Positions 38,450-47,501 of a stretch of 64,000 nt of DNA are shown here, one piece after another. The position numbers and the translations under genes were made by a program. Position 1 is the first letter of the stretch. Each line of letters opens with the position of its first letter. Under the pieces are notes generated by a model. It was not told the DNA's origin and did no database searches. It was given only the letters and a program-made list of their open reading frames with translations. The stretch covers positions 1 through 64,000 of the forward strand of contig CADCTW010000243.1 of the NCBI GenBank assembly GCA_902805735.1, written 5' to 3'. This stretch comes from an uncultured Gemmatimonadota bacterium (GTDB lineage: Bacteria > Gemmatimonadota > Gemmatimonadetes > Longimicrobiales > Longimicrobiaceae).

Positions 38450-39958
38450 TCAGCGGCCCGGCGCCCTCACGGCGACGTTCACTCCCGGGATCAAACCGTT
38501 CGCGGGCGCATCGCGCACGGAATCAAACTCGACGCACAGATAGACCGCGCGCGCGGCGAAGTGCAGATAGGACGTGTTCATCGCATCGTTCCACCGCTCG
38601 GTGCCCCACCCGCCGCAGATGGCGACGAGCTTGTCAGAGAAGAACTCTGCACGCTCGCTCCGCCACATTCGGCGGAACATGTGCCAGCCACCTCGGAACA
38701 CGTGCGGCAGGGCGCCTCTCGGACTCGTGGCACACCGCTCCACCTTCAGAAACCAGAACTCCATCTCCGCGGCACCTGCACATACGTTGGGGCCGACCGC
38801 CGAGGGTACCAGCGGCGCATCTGGATCATCGGTCCCTCGCTCCTCCAGATACGCGACGAGCGCGTCATGGACGCGCTTCGAGATTGGAATCACCCGATCG
38901 ATCTCCTGCTTGTCATGGCGCATGCTCCAGTAGATCGCTCCGAACGGCCACGCCGATTCAGGAATCGCTTCCTCCCCGATGAGCGCGAGCGCACGCTCCA
39001 CCGCCTGCTCATCTAGGAGGATGTCTCCAACCCGGAGTGATCTCACGGCTGACCGCCGGTGGCCGGTTTCTCTGGCCAGGACGAGCAGGAGCTTCAGAAA
39101 GCCCTTCGGCATGTGGCCGACGTTCGTGTCGCCCCTGCGGCGACGACGTCCGCTGACTTTCCGGTGCGACGGCTCGTCATCGGAGATCTTGGCGCCCCTC
39201 CGCCCGAACCGGTGCGCGCGCAGCTCGGCTTCTGCCGAATCCGCGACGGCGAGCATCGCCTCGTACCGGCTCACGCTCATGACGGGGCGCCTCGCCTGCC
39301 GGACCGGGTCCGGAAGCGTAAGGTCGTCGAGCGGGTTCACCCGCAGGAGCGGCTCTCCTCTTAACCTGACGGTCTTCATCCACCTGAAGATGCTCTGAAG
39401 GCGGTCGAAGTCGTCGAAGAGGGCTCGCTTGCCGGCCCTGCGCAGCACGACGTTGCGCGGAACCCCGCCCGTGAACCGCTGGATGTGGGGCACCCCCTTC
39501 TTCCGTTGCTCCAGGTGGGAATCCACCTCAGTCTGCGAGAAGTGCGCGACGATCATGTCGCGCCCGGTGGTCGTCTCGAAGACCGTCATCACCTTTTCCA
39601 TGTGCCGGGCATTACCCGGTTTCAGCAGCGGGATCTTCTTCTCCCGGTAGACGTCGAACACTTCGCCGAGCGTAAGCTCGGAGCCCTGCATGAGATGCTT
39701 GGCCGCAAGGCCAGTGGCTCCGCCTGCGAGTTTCGATAGCAGCGCCTGCGCGAAATCCTTCGCGCGGGCTTTCGCCTCCTTCAGGTCTGAGGTGCGCGAG
39801 CTCAGCCGCACCCGCTTGCTATTCCCGTTTACCGGGATCCGCGACTCCATCTGGAGCACGGGACTGCCCTCCCGGTGCTTGAGGTCGATCTCCAAACCCA
39901 CGTGCTTTACGGTCGCGACGACGCGCTCCTTCGTTTCGCTCTGCTTTCCCACGTTCAA
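38450..39958 (-). CDS. Tyrosine recombinase/integrase 1
   Basis: TGHRRSAVRSLRVGDILL; GGWHMFRRMWRSERAEFFSDKLVAICGGWGTERWNDAMNTSYLHF. Confidence 0.8.
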   Translation of the reverse strand: MNVGKQSETKERVVATVKHVGLEIDLKHREGSPVLQMESRIPVNGNSKRVRLSSRTSDLKEAKARAKDFAQALLSKLAGGATGLAAKHLMQGSELTLGEVFDVYREKKIPLLKPGNARHMEKVMTVFETTTGRDMIVAHFSQTEVDSHLEQRKKGVPHIQRFTGGVPRNVVLRRAGKRALFDDFDRLQSIFRWMKTVRLRGEPLLRVNPLDDLTLPDPVRQARRPVMSVSRYEAMLAVADSAEAELRAHRFGRRGAKISDDEPSHRKVSGRRRRRGDTNVGHMPKGFLKLLLVLARETGHRRSAVRSLRVGDILLDEQAVERALALIGEEAIPESAWPFGAIYWSMRHDKQEIDRVIPISKRVHDALVAYLEERGTDDPDAPLVPSAVGPNVCAGAAEMEFWFLKVERCATSPRGALPHVFRGGWHMFRRMWRSERAEFFSDKLVAICGGWGTERWNDAMNTSYLHFAARAVYLCVEFDSVRDAPANGLIPGVNVAVRAPGR

Positions 39959-40026
39959 CGCTCCTTTCGGACGGTCATAGCCATAAACAGAAAACCCCGT
40001 GCGTCATTCACACGGGGACAGATCCT

Positions 40027-40500
40027 TCACCTCCTACCTTCTCCCACCGCCGTCCGAGCCAGCGCTTCGGCATCGAACCCCTTGCGGCCGGCGCGCGGCG
40101 GCGCCTCCGCCTCGGCCGCGGGGCGCACGGGCTTGCGCGGGAGCTCCCCGCGGAAGAACCGCGGGGACCCCTTTCGCCCCGCGTTACTGAGGCGCCCCTC
40201 CGCCTGCAGGGCGCGCAGGTGCGATGGCGAGTATCCGCTGTACGCGGACGCCTGCTCCAGCGTGAGCATCGCCGCGGCTTCGCGGCGCATCGCATCGGCC
40301 AACTCGCGCGCGTGCGTCTCACACAGGCGCGCGGCGGCCCGCATCCCGTACCGGACCCGCAGGGTCGCGGCTTCCTCGCGCCAGGCGTGCACGAGCGCGC
40401 CGAGAGGCGCGTCCGGAGCCACTCCCTCCTCGCCAGCCATGTGCGGCGTTGCGCCGCCGCCGGCGCGCCGGCGCTTCCCGTCGCCACTCTCGTTGGCCAT
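40027..40500 (-). CDS. HTH/excisionase-like protein paired with integrase 1
   Basis: MLTLEQASAYSGYSPSHLRALQAEGRLSNAGRKGSPRFFRGELP. Confidence 0.65.
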   Translation of the reverse strand: MANESGDGKRRRAGGGATPHMAGEEGVAPDAPLGALVHAWREEAATLRVRYGMRAAARLCETHARELADAMRREAAAMLTLEQASAYSGYSPSHLRALQAEGRLSNAGRKGSPRFFRGELPRKPVRPAAEAEAPPRAGRKGFDAEALARTAVGEGRR

Positions 40501-40959
40501 GGACTCGCCTCTCGGACCGGAGCTTCGCTCGTCTGGTCCCTGAGGACGTAGCCGCGGCACCGCTCCGCGCCCTTCGGGGCCGGCGCTGGCCGCCGGATGT
40601 GCCGCTTACGCGGACAGAAAGCCTCCTTGAAGAAAAGGTTTGGTTGAAGCGTTCGGGTTGCGCCTGAGTCCTGCTGGCCGGGTCCGGGTGCACACCACCT
40701 GCGCTGGCCTGCCGCGTCTACGCGCCTCTGGCGCTTCGGTCGGGCGGGTTCGCGCTCCTCCTTCAACCTCCTTTTTCTTTTTTGTCGGCTGCGGCCGTTG
40801 TCGGCCGGTTCCCGCGGGTCGTTTCACACGAAGCCGACGGCTTCGTACGCTCGCTGGGCATCTGGGCAGGAGAAGAAGGAAGGATCTACTACTACTTTTC
40901 TTTTTTGGGTTTGGGGTTCTAAAGAAGAACCCAGAGTAGGGGGCTAAGGCTTCTGGAGA

Positions 40960-41007
40960 CCCCCCTCTTCTTTCCCCCCCTATAGTCCCCCCCTTTCTTC
41001 TCCCCCC
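40960..41007. repeat. Perfect 21-nt homopyrimidine mirror repeat, 6-nt spacer (potential H-DNA)
   Basis: cccccctcttctttccccccc tatagt ccccccctttcttctcccccc. Confidence 0.9.
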
Positions 41008-41036
41008 TTGGGGTCGGGAGGGGACCAGAGGACGGG

Positions 41037-41639
41037 GTGGTGCACGCGGGGGACGGACGATCACGAAGGGGCTCGGCGGCATCGCCGCCGCGCCGGATGC
41101 GGGGCAACAACGAAAGAGGGCCGCGCCGGAGCCGATCATCGGCTTCCAGTCGCGGCCCTCGCTGCAGAGGGGGGTGTCGCGTGGGGGAGGGAACTACCTG
41201 CGGGCGGAACGAAGCCGCTCACGATCAGCTGGGAGGGCCAGCGGCGCTCCTCACGGAGCGCACGCTCCTGCAGGCGCTGCCCGTGGGCCTCGATCCGTGG
41301 ATCGAGCCGTGGCTGCGCGGCGCCGTGGCCGAGAACCAGGTGCTGGAGATGAACGGCGCGCGGAGCGCCGCGGCCGCGCGGTGCCGCGTCCTCGTCTCTT
41401 TCATCGAAGCCGCCCGCGAGTGGCTGGACGGCGAGGTGGATGTGGCTGAGGCCGCCGAGGTCACGGGGTGCTGCGAGGAGACGGTGAGGCGGAAGGTCCG
41501 GGAGGGAGTCCTCCCCGATCGCCGCCCGGCGGGCCGGGGACGGCACCGCGTCCGCCGCGGCGACCTCCCGTCCCTCGACCGCCGCTACGACGCCGCGGCG
41601 GACGCCGTCCGTCTTGCCGCTACGCGGGAGGCGCGATGA
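41037..41639 (+). CDS. HTH/excisionase-like protein paired with integrase 2 (start uncertain)
   Basis: VDVAEAAEVTGCCEETVRRKVREGVLPDRRPAGRGRHRVRRGDLP; ATGA overlap with integrase 2. Confidence 0.6.
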   Translation: MVHAGDGRSRRGSAASPPRRMRGNNERGPRRSRSSASSRGPRCRGGCRVGEGTTCGRNEAAHDQLGGPAALLTERTLLQALPVGLDPWIEPWLRGAVAENQVLEMNGARSAAAARCRVLVSFIEAAREWLDGEVDVAEAAEVTGCCEETVRRKVREGVLPDRRPAGRGRHRVRRGDLPSLDRRYDAAADAVRLAATREAR

Positions 41640-42904
41640 ACACCGTTGGGGTGGTCACCGCACGCTCACGCGTGGCGCAGGGGGCAGACGTGGCACAGCG
41701 CACGAAGGCGCGCCGGAAGAAGAACTGGAACACCTCGGTGGGTGAGCATGGGTTCACCGTGCGTCTCTTCGAGACGCACCCGGGGAGCCGCATCTACCGT
41801 TCGGTTTGGATTCCGGGGCGCGATGGTGCCCCGGGCCGCGAGGACAAGAAGAGCCTGGGCCACTCCGACCGCGACCTCGCGGTCAAGCAGGCGTACGAGC
41901 TGATCGCGCACCTGCGCTCGGCGGGGGATGGGGTACCCCAGGGCGAGATCACGCTGGGCGCCCTCCGCGCCCGTTATGTGGCCAGCCGCGCCCACGCGCG
42001 GAAGAAGGAGCGCACCCGCGCCGAGGACGAGCGCAAACTTGAGCGCGTAGTCGCGTTCCTCGGGCCGACGCGCCGCGTCGTCTCGCTCGACGAGGAGGCG
42101 GTCCTGGACTATGTGGACGCGCGCCGAGGCGGCGACCCGTCGCTGCTGCACGTGCGTCCGCGGGCGGCGGATGCGCCGCCGGACAACGACCGCACTGTCG
42201 AAGCCGATCTGGTGGCCCTGCACACGATGGTGCGCTGGGGGTGCGTGACCAAGAACGCGAAGGGGGTCACCCTCCTCGCGTCGGACCCGCTGAAGGGGAT
42301 AGCGTTCCCCCGCGAGCTGAACCCGCGCGGGCCGGTCCTCAACGAGGACGACCTGCAGACGCTGCTCGGCGTCGCGGACACCATCCACCCGCTCCTGCGG
42401 CCCGCGTTGATCGTGGCCGACGGCACGGGCCGGCGCCTCTCCGCATGGCGCCAACTGCGTTGGCGCGACATCGACTTTACGCGCGAGCAGTACGGGGCGA
42501 TCCACTGGCCCGGCGAGACCGACAAGGGCGGCCTCGCCATGTGGCGGCCCATCAGCGCCCGTGTGCGCGATGCACTGCTTGGCCTCCGGCCCGTGAAGCC
42601 GGAGCCGGACGGGCCAGTCTTCCCGGCGCCGCGCAGCCCCGCCGAGCCTGTGGCGAAGCGCCAGCTCCACACCTGGCTCAAGAAAGCGTACCAGACGGCC
42701 CGCTTGGTTCCCGACCCGGGCGGGATGTGGCATCCCGTGAGGCGCAAGTGGGTTTCCGAGCGGAAGGGCTATCCGCTTACGGACATCGCCGCCGCGGGAG
42801 GCTGGAAGGATGAGCGCTCGCTCAAGAGCTACATGAAGGAGGATCCGGATACGGTGCGGAAGGTCGTGCTCGAGCCGACGCACCGGCTCAGGAGGGGCGA
42901 ATGA
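41636..42904 (+). CDS. Tyrosine recombinase/integrase 2
   Basis: GRRLSAWRQLRWRDIDF; MWHPVRRKWVSERKGYPLTDIAAAGGWKDERSLKSYMKEDPDTV. Confidence 0.85.
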   Translation: MNTVGVVTARSRVAQGADVAQRTKARRKKNWNTSVGEHGFTVRLFETHPGSRIYRSVWIPGRDGAPGREDKKSLGHSDRDLAVKQAYELIAHLRSAGDGVPQGEITLGALRARYVASRAHARKKERTRAEDERKLERVVAFLGPTRRVVSLDEEAVLDYVDARRGGDPSLLHVRPRAADAPPDNDRTVEADLVALHTMVRWGCVTKNAKGVTLLASDPLKGIAFPRELNPRGPVLNEDDLQTLLGVADTIHPLLRPALIVADGTGRRLSAWRQLRWRDIDFTREQYGAIHWPGETDKGGLAMWRPISARVRDALLGLRPVKPEPDGPVFPAPRSPAEPVAKRQLHTWLKKAYQTARLVPDPGGMWHPVRRKWVSERKGYPLTDIAAAGGWKDERSLKSYMKEDPDTVRKVVLEPTHRLRRGE

Positions 42905-43110
42905 GCCTAAGCGGCGGTGGTTTGAACGGTGAGCGGATCGCCTACGTTGCGTGCGCACTAGCATACTTTGCGCTGCACCTGGCGATACTCGCGAGGCGGC
43001 CGCCTCATCGGTCTCGCGCTGATTGGCACAACATGGTGACGACTGTCATGGTGGGCGTTCCGCTTGCCGTGGCGGCGGCCGTCGTGATTACGAGCCTGCT
43101 TCGGTCCTGA
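42901..43110 (+). CDS. Small membrane protein
   Basis: Two hydrophobic segments; ATGA overlap with integrase 2. Confidence 0.45.
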   Translation: MSLSGGGLNGERIAYVACALAYFALHLAILARRPPHRSRADWHNMVTTVMVGVPLAVAAAVVITSLLRS

Positions 43111-43118
43111 CCCGCTCT

Positions 43119-44318
43119 TCATCTAGCGGGTGGGCCGTTCTCAGGAGGCGCTCGGAAGGAGGCCATCAACATAAGTGCTCTGCGCCCGGCTCGGCTGCCT
43201 GGTCCGTCCGATGAGAACACGCCCACAATGGATGCTAGTCCTGCCAGGTACAGAGCACCACGGGCCACCGGGCCGCCGATCGGGAGGGCGGCTGCTAGGT
43301 TGTCGATCACATCTGGAGACCAGAGTACCATCAAGCCCAAGGCAATCCCTACAGTCGTCAGCGCCGTTCTCATTCGCCTGGCCCACTGCGAAGGGCTGGT
43401 CGCAACTGCAGCGCATCCGAATTGAATGTCGGCGATCGTCGACCACTCGCTTCTGACGCTCGCAAGCAACGCGGAGCGTCCCGCATTGATTAGATCTGTG
43501 TCGGTCGCTTTGCCCGGGGCAAGACACCCATGAGCATTGCGAAGGGTGCGTACAGCCGCCTCGCTCTCACGCCGTTTTATCAGACGGGTGTCAGGCGGGT
43601 CAGAACGCAGAATCCGGGGCAAGGTGCCGTTGATCGCTGAAGTCGCTTCAGCGAGGCAGTGCCCTAGCTGCTCCTGCACCTGCAGATCAGCCCTGTCCGT
43701 TCCGTTGTGCCTCAGTACTTTGACAAACTTGTGGAAAGCTGCAACCGCTCTCGCCTCGGGTTCCATTCGGCCGGCCCAGAACGCTGGAAACGAGGTTTTC
43801 AACTCGGCGTAAATCCATGCGGGTAGTAGTGCGTAGGGAAGGATGAATGCGGCGAGAGTAGCGCTGCGGAAAACGTCGGTGACCCAATGTTCGCGGAGGA
43901 TGTAGTATACGAGGGTAGTTCCGAGAGTCAGGACGACACCCACGGCTGCTGTCCACACAACCGGCCACAGAGTGAATTTCGGTGGCACATCTGCCCCGAA
44001 CCGCTGACGGATCCACCAAGCGACCGTAAAAAGAGCCGGAAGGAGCGCTGCAAGCAGCGACCAGAATCCTACGGACTGATCGTTCAATGCTTCGGAGTAA
44101 ACCGCCCAGATGTGCAAGGCCGACCCACCCCATCCAACTATGACGGAGAACGGCGCAAGTCGAGACGCCCAGCGTTTCGAAGCCACTCGTCGTGAGTTAA
44201 GGCGAAGTAGGATGCTCGTTAGGCGCGTCTGCACGCGAGGTTCGAAGTTTAGCTGCTCTACCAAAGGTGATGTTGCCACTCGGTTCGCAGCAGGAAGGGG
44301 CTTCTGCTTATCAGGCAT
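43119..44318 (-). CDS. Multi-pass membrane protein of unknown function
   Basis: SLLAALLPALFTVAWWI, VVWTAAVGVVLTLGTTLVYYIL, AAFILPYALLPAWIYAEL plus C-terminal hydrophobic stretches. Confidence 0.7.
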   Translation of the reverse strand: MPDKQKPLPAANRVATSPLVEQLNFEPRVQTRLTSILLRLNSRRVASKRWASRLAPFSVIVGWGGSALHIWAVYSEALNDQSVGFWSLLAALLPALFTVAWWIRQRFGADVPPKFTLWPVVWTAAVGVVLTLGTTLVYYILREHWVTDVFRSATLAAFILPYALLPAWIYAELKTSFPAFWAGRMEPEARAVAAFHKFVKVLRHNGTDRADLQVQEQLGHCLAEATSAINGTLPRILRSDPPDTRLIKRRESEAAVRTLRNAHGCLAPGKATDTDLINAGRSALLASVRSEWSTIADIQFGCAAVATSPSQWARRMRTALTTVGIALGLMVLWSPDVIDNLAAALPIGGPVARGALYLAGLASIVGVFSSDGPGSRAGRRALMLMASFRAPPENGPPAR

Positions 44319-44385
44319 GGTGGTTCGTGGCGGATTGAAGGAAGCGATACTCGCTGAACGACTCGCCGGGTTGCGACAGCAAAAC

Positions 44386-44424
44386 GCGAAGGTCCCGCAA
44401 CGAAAACCGCTGCGGGACCTTCGC
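44386..44424 (-). terminator. 14-bp hairpin just downstream (minus strand) of the right tRNA 3'-end repeat
   Basis: gcgaaggtcccgca / tgcgggaccttcgc. Confidence 0.7.
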
Positions 44425-44431
44425 TTGTGCT

Positions 44432-44476
44432 AGTCGGGACGGCCGGATTTGAACCGGCGACCCCCTGAACCCCATT
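44432..44476 (-). repeat. Right att-like direct repeat: 3' part of tRNA-Pro(GGG)-like gene
   Basis: Exact 45-bp match to 291-335. Confidence 0.8.
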
Positions 44477-45087
44477 TACGGGGTATCCCGCGCGGGTTGC
44501 GGATGCAAGCGCCTGTCACACATCCACTTACGCAGGTAGGCCGCGCTGTTTCCCCGCTGATCCCTACTGCGTCAGTAGGCCACATTCCGGCAGAACTGAG
44601 GCCGAGTAGGGCGGAACCGATACCAGTTCACCCAACCCGAGGACACGCGCTACTTACTGGAGAGGCGTCCGCTCTGATGGGTCGCACTCTCACACACTGG
44701 GGACCGCCCGTGCCGGGCCGCAGCACAGCGTGCGGAACCGACGCCGTGGGAACTGATATAGCGGCTGTGAGATTGCCGCGGAGGTGCTCGGCCGTCTTGT
44801 GGGCTTCACGGGATCACCCCCCCGGCGGAGCGAACCTTCAAAACAGTCTGATGGTGTGTCGGGATCCCCGGCCCGGGTGAAGTTGCCCAGGGAAAGGACA
44901 TACGCACCTCAGCCGCCGTCCTGCACCGCAGAGAACGGGCGCCTCCCGCTCTCGTGGCATCCGAAATCCCGTTATACGCCATCACCGAGGACGGACCGAG
45001 CATCTGGCATCTCATACTGAACCAGCGGGGGTAGCACCGTGTAGGGAAAGATGCTCGGGCTGTGCCGGCACCAGATCAGGATTAGAC

Positions 45088-45540
45088 GTGATTACAAAGC
45101 GGAAGTACCCCCTGCCGGGGTTCCTTGTTGGCACGCTCGATCAGGAGGCGTATCAGCGGTGGCTCAGCCGAAAGGCGAACGCTCACAAGCGGCGGGACCG
45201 TGCGCGGGTCAATCCTATGTCCACGCGGGAGAGTTACATGCTGGCCATGCACGAGGCCGTGCTCCGCAGCGGTGGGAACGATGAGTACACTGGGCTACGT
45301 CTCCGTTGGGATCTTGTCAGCACCTACGACAACGTGCGGTCTGGCGCCGAAGGGCGCGCGTACAAGAAGTCGCTCGCGGATCTACCGACGGTTGATCACG
45401 TTGGTGATGGACTTGGTTCGGCTGATTTTACGATCTGCTCCTGGCGGGTCAACGACGCTAAAAACGATCTCACAATGGAAGAGTTCCTCGAGGTGTGCCG
45501 ACTTGTGCTGCGGCATCAGGACGCTGCGCGATGCTCTTGA
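45088..45540 (+). CDS. HNH-like nuclease, copy A
   Basis: DEYTGLRLRWDL...LPTVDHVGDGLG...ICSWRVNDAKNDLTMEEFL; about 80% identical to the ORF at 63586-64000. Confidence 0.6.
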   Translation: MITKRKYPLPGFLVGTLDQEAYQRWLSRKANAHKRRDRARVNPMSTRESYMLAMHEAVLRSGGNDEYTGLRLRWDLVSTYDNVRSGAEGRAYKKSLADLPTVDHVGDGLGSADFTICSWRVNDAKNDLTMEEFLEVCRLVLRHQDAARCS

Positions 45541-45765
45541 CCGATCAGGTGAGCGGGAGCATCGGTTACCTCCTGGGTACCGGGGAACCGCAGTTCCAGG
45601 CGACGTGTGAAGGAGCGGGGAGAGGAGACCCCACGGACCGGCTGATGGAGGCCGGTGACGAACTCCCCCCGACGCTTCCCCGGTGACGAACCAACCCCGA
45701 TTGGCCCGGTGTGTGGGAGGGGCGGCTGGAACTCCCGCCGTCGGCTGCTCCTCGGCAGCCGAACC

Positions 45766-46812
45766 CTACTGCGGCGGGGGAATAGCTGCCAGGGCCGTCT
45801 TTAGCGCGGCCCAGGTGAGGACGCCGACACCATGGGACGCGAACCGGGCTGGGAGTGGGCAACCGCGTACAGCTTCAGTGATGACGGATCGCAGTGCGGC
45901 CCCACAGGCTGATCGCGGTAGCCCGATCCGGGTCTCGATCCACTCGAGGGCACACGCGGCGAGTCCCGTTGCGATCGCAGCAGCCTCACTGGTACCAGTT
46001 CCGCCAGTGTAGCGTCCTGAAGGATCCGCGGTGGGCGCATCGCTCCCGTGGTACCCTGAACTCAATGGCGCCATAGTATTTAGGCCGAGCGCAACGAACT
46101 CTGGTTTGCCGGGATTACGCGAGGCCTGAGCCGGGGCGCACAACCCTGAGAGTCGCTCCGCAGTCGAATCCAGAAAGGCAGGACCCTGGCTCGAGTGCGG
46201 CCAGACACGTCCGTTCAAATCGCAAGCCCCCACCGAGAACATGCTCGAGGCGCATCCTGGGAAGTTGACCGTCCCAGGACCAAGGAGACCCTCGTTACCA
46301 GCGGGACTGAAGCAAATCACGCCTGACTGGTTTATCTCATCCAGGAGCTCAGTAATCGAAGCACGCCCGGGCCAAACCCAAGGTCCGGGGGTGGGCTCTT
46401 TGTCGAATCCTGCTGCCAAGTAGATCAGGTCGACATGTGCATCGAGCGCAACTCTCAGTGCGGCTTCCACGCGAGCAAACGTGTACAGCCCGTTCTCGGA
46501 AGCTTTGATCGCGATGATAGAGGCCTCCGGAGCGACGCCCGCATACTCACCGGCTGAGCATGTCCCGCGCCCCGCAACGAGCCCCGCCATGAATGTCCCA
46601 TGAATGTTGCTGTCGCGTAGCGCCCCTGCCGTCCGGGTCAGAACCGGACGTAAGATACTCCTGCTCGCGCGCCGGTCGACGCTCGGCTTCAAATCAGGAT
46701 GGTTTACGTCGACCCCAGTGTCGATGATCGCGACGCGAACTCCACGGCCCGTTGGATCATCCGAAGCAAGTCCGAGCACTCTCCGGACGGCGCTCTGGTT
46801 CGAGCTTGGCAA
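45766..46812 (-). CDS. Subtilisin-like S8 serine peptidase
   Basis: Asp VAIIDTGVD, His NIHGTFMAGL, oxyanion Asn SPAGNEG, Ser TGGTGTSEAAAIATG. Confidence 0.9.
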   Translation of the reverse strand: MPSSNQSAVRRVLGLASDDPTGRGVRVAIIDTGVDVNHPDLKPSVDRRASRSILRPVLTRTAGALRDSNIHGTFMAGLVAGRGTCSAGEYAGVAPEASIIAIKASENGLYTFARVEAALRVALDAHVDLIYLAAGFDKEPTPGPWVWPGRASITELLDEINQSGVICFSPAGNEGLLGPGTVNFPGCASSMFSVGACDLNGRVWPHSSQGPAFLDSTAERLSGLCAPAQASRNPGKPEFVALGLNTMAPLSSGYHGSDAPTADPSGRYTGGTGTSEAAAIATGLAACALEWIETRIGLPRSACGAALRSVITEAVRGCPLPARFASHGVGVLTWAALKTALAAIPPPQ

Positions 46813-46824
46813 GGCTGGACTCCG

Positions 46825-47208
46825 TTAGTTCGAGGCCGGGAGGATGTGCCGCGGCTTCCACGCGGGACCAGGATTGCAGCAGGCGTCGGCCGAATCGACG
46901 AACTGCGACAAAGGCGCATACGCTTCAGCCGGGTTCAAAGGACCAAACCCGCCGAGGCGGAAAGTGCTCGGAAACGCAAGGCGGATGCCTGTGGACTGTA
47001 GGATGCGAGCGAGGCGCAGCACGCCCGAGCGGCTGATCCCTATGAACAGCACTATACCGGTGCGCCGACACCAAGCTGTTGGTACGGCCCCCACGGAAAG
47101 CGCCGCAAGCAGCAACCTGAGCACAAGGGCGTGGGAGGATGGGAGATCGATGCGGAACCGGACCGGTTCGGCGCGGAGAAGACGAGAAACGCTGTTAGAT
47201 GCGGGCAT
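46825..47208 (-). CDS. Putative 127-aa protein directly upstream of the S8 peptidase
   Basis: ATG at 47208, MPASNSVSRLLRAEPVRF...; 12 nt from the peptidase start; codon support weak. Confidence 0.3.
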   Translation of the reverse strand: MPASNSVSRLLRAEPVRFRIDLPSSHALVLRLLLAALSVGAVPTAWCRRTGIVLFIGISRSGVLRLARILQSTGIRLAFPSTFRLGGFGPLNPAEAYAPLSQFVDSADACCNPGPAWKPRHILPASN

Positions 47209-47501
47209 AGTTAGCACTGGGCTTGAGGGTGCGAGGCAAGTCGAACCTGCAACAGTTGATGGTGTCCGCACAACCATGCGCCGCCAGCTCAGGGGAGTGG
47301 CGGGGTCAGACTTTGGGGTGCCATACCGGGCGGAGTGCAGTACACGGAGGAAGGCGAGTGCTGCTGCGGGGTGTCTACAAGTGCCCAATGGGCCGAGGGC
47401 GGACGGTGTAGTTACGAATCGCCGGTGCCACGCATTCGTCCTTCCGTTCGTGAGGGGCCGGACAGGAGTTCCGGCCCGATCCCTCCGAACGGGAGTGCGC
47501 G

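Noticed and set aside
44480-45060. 44449-44880 and 44784-45020 ORFs as genes
   Set aside because: Composition and lack of motif or RBS suggest non-coding sequence beside the att repeat.
47228-47260. tRNA T-arm-like sequence (gcaggttcgacttgcc on minus strand)
   Set aside because: T-stem does not pair and no acceptor stem found.
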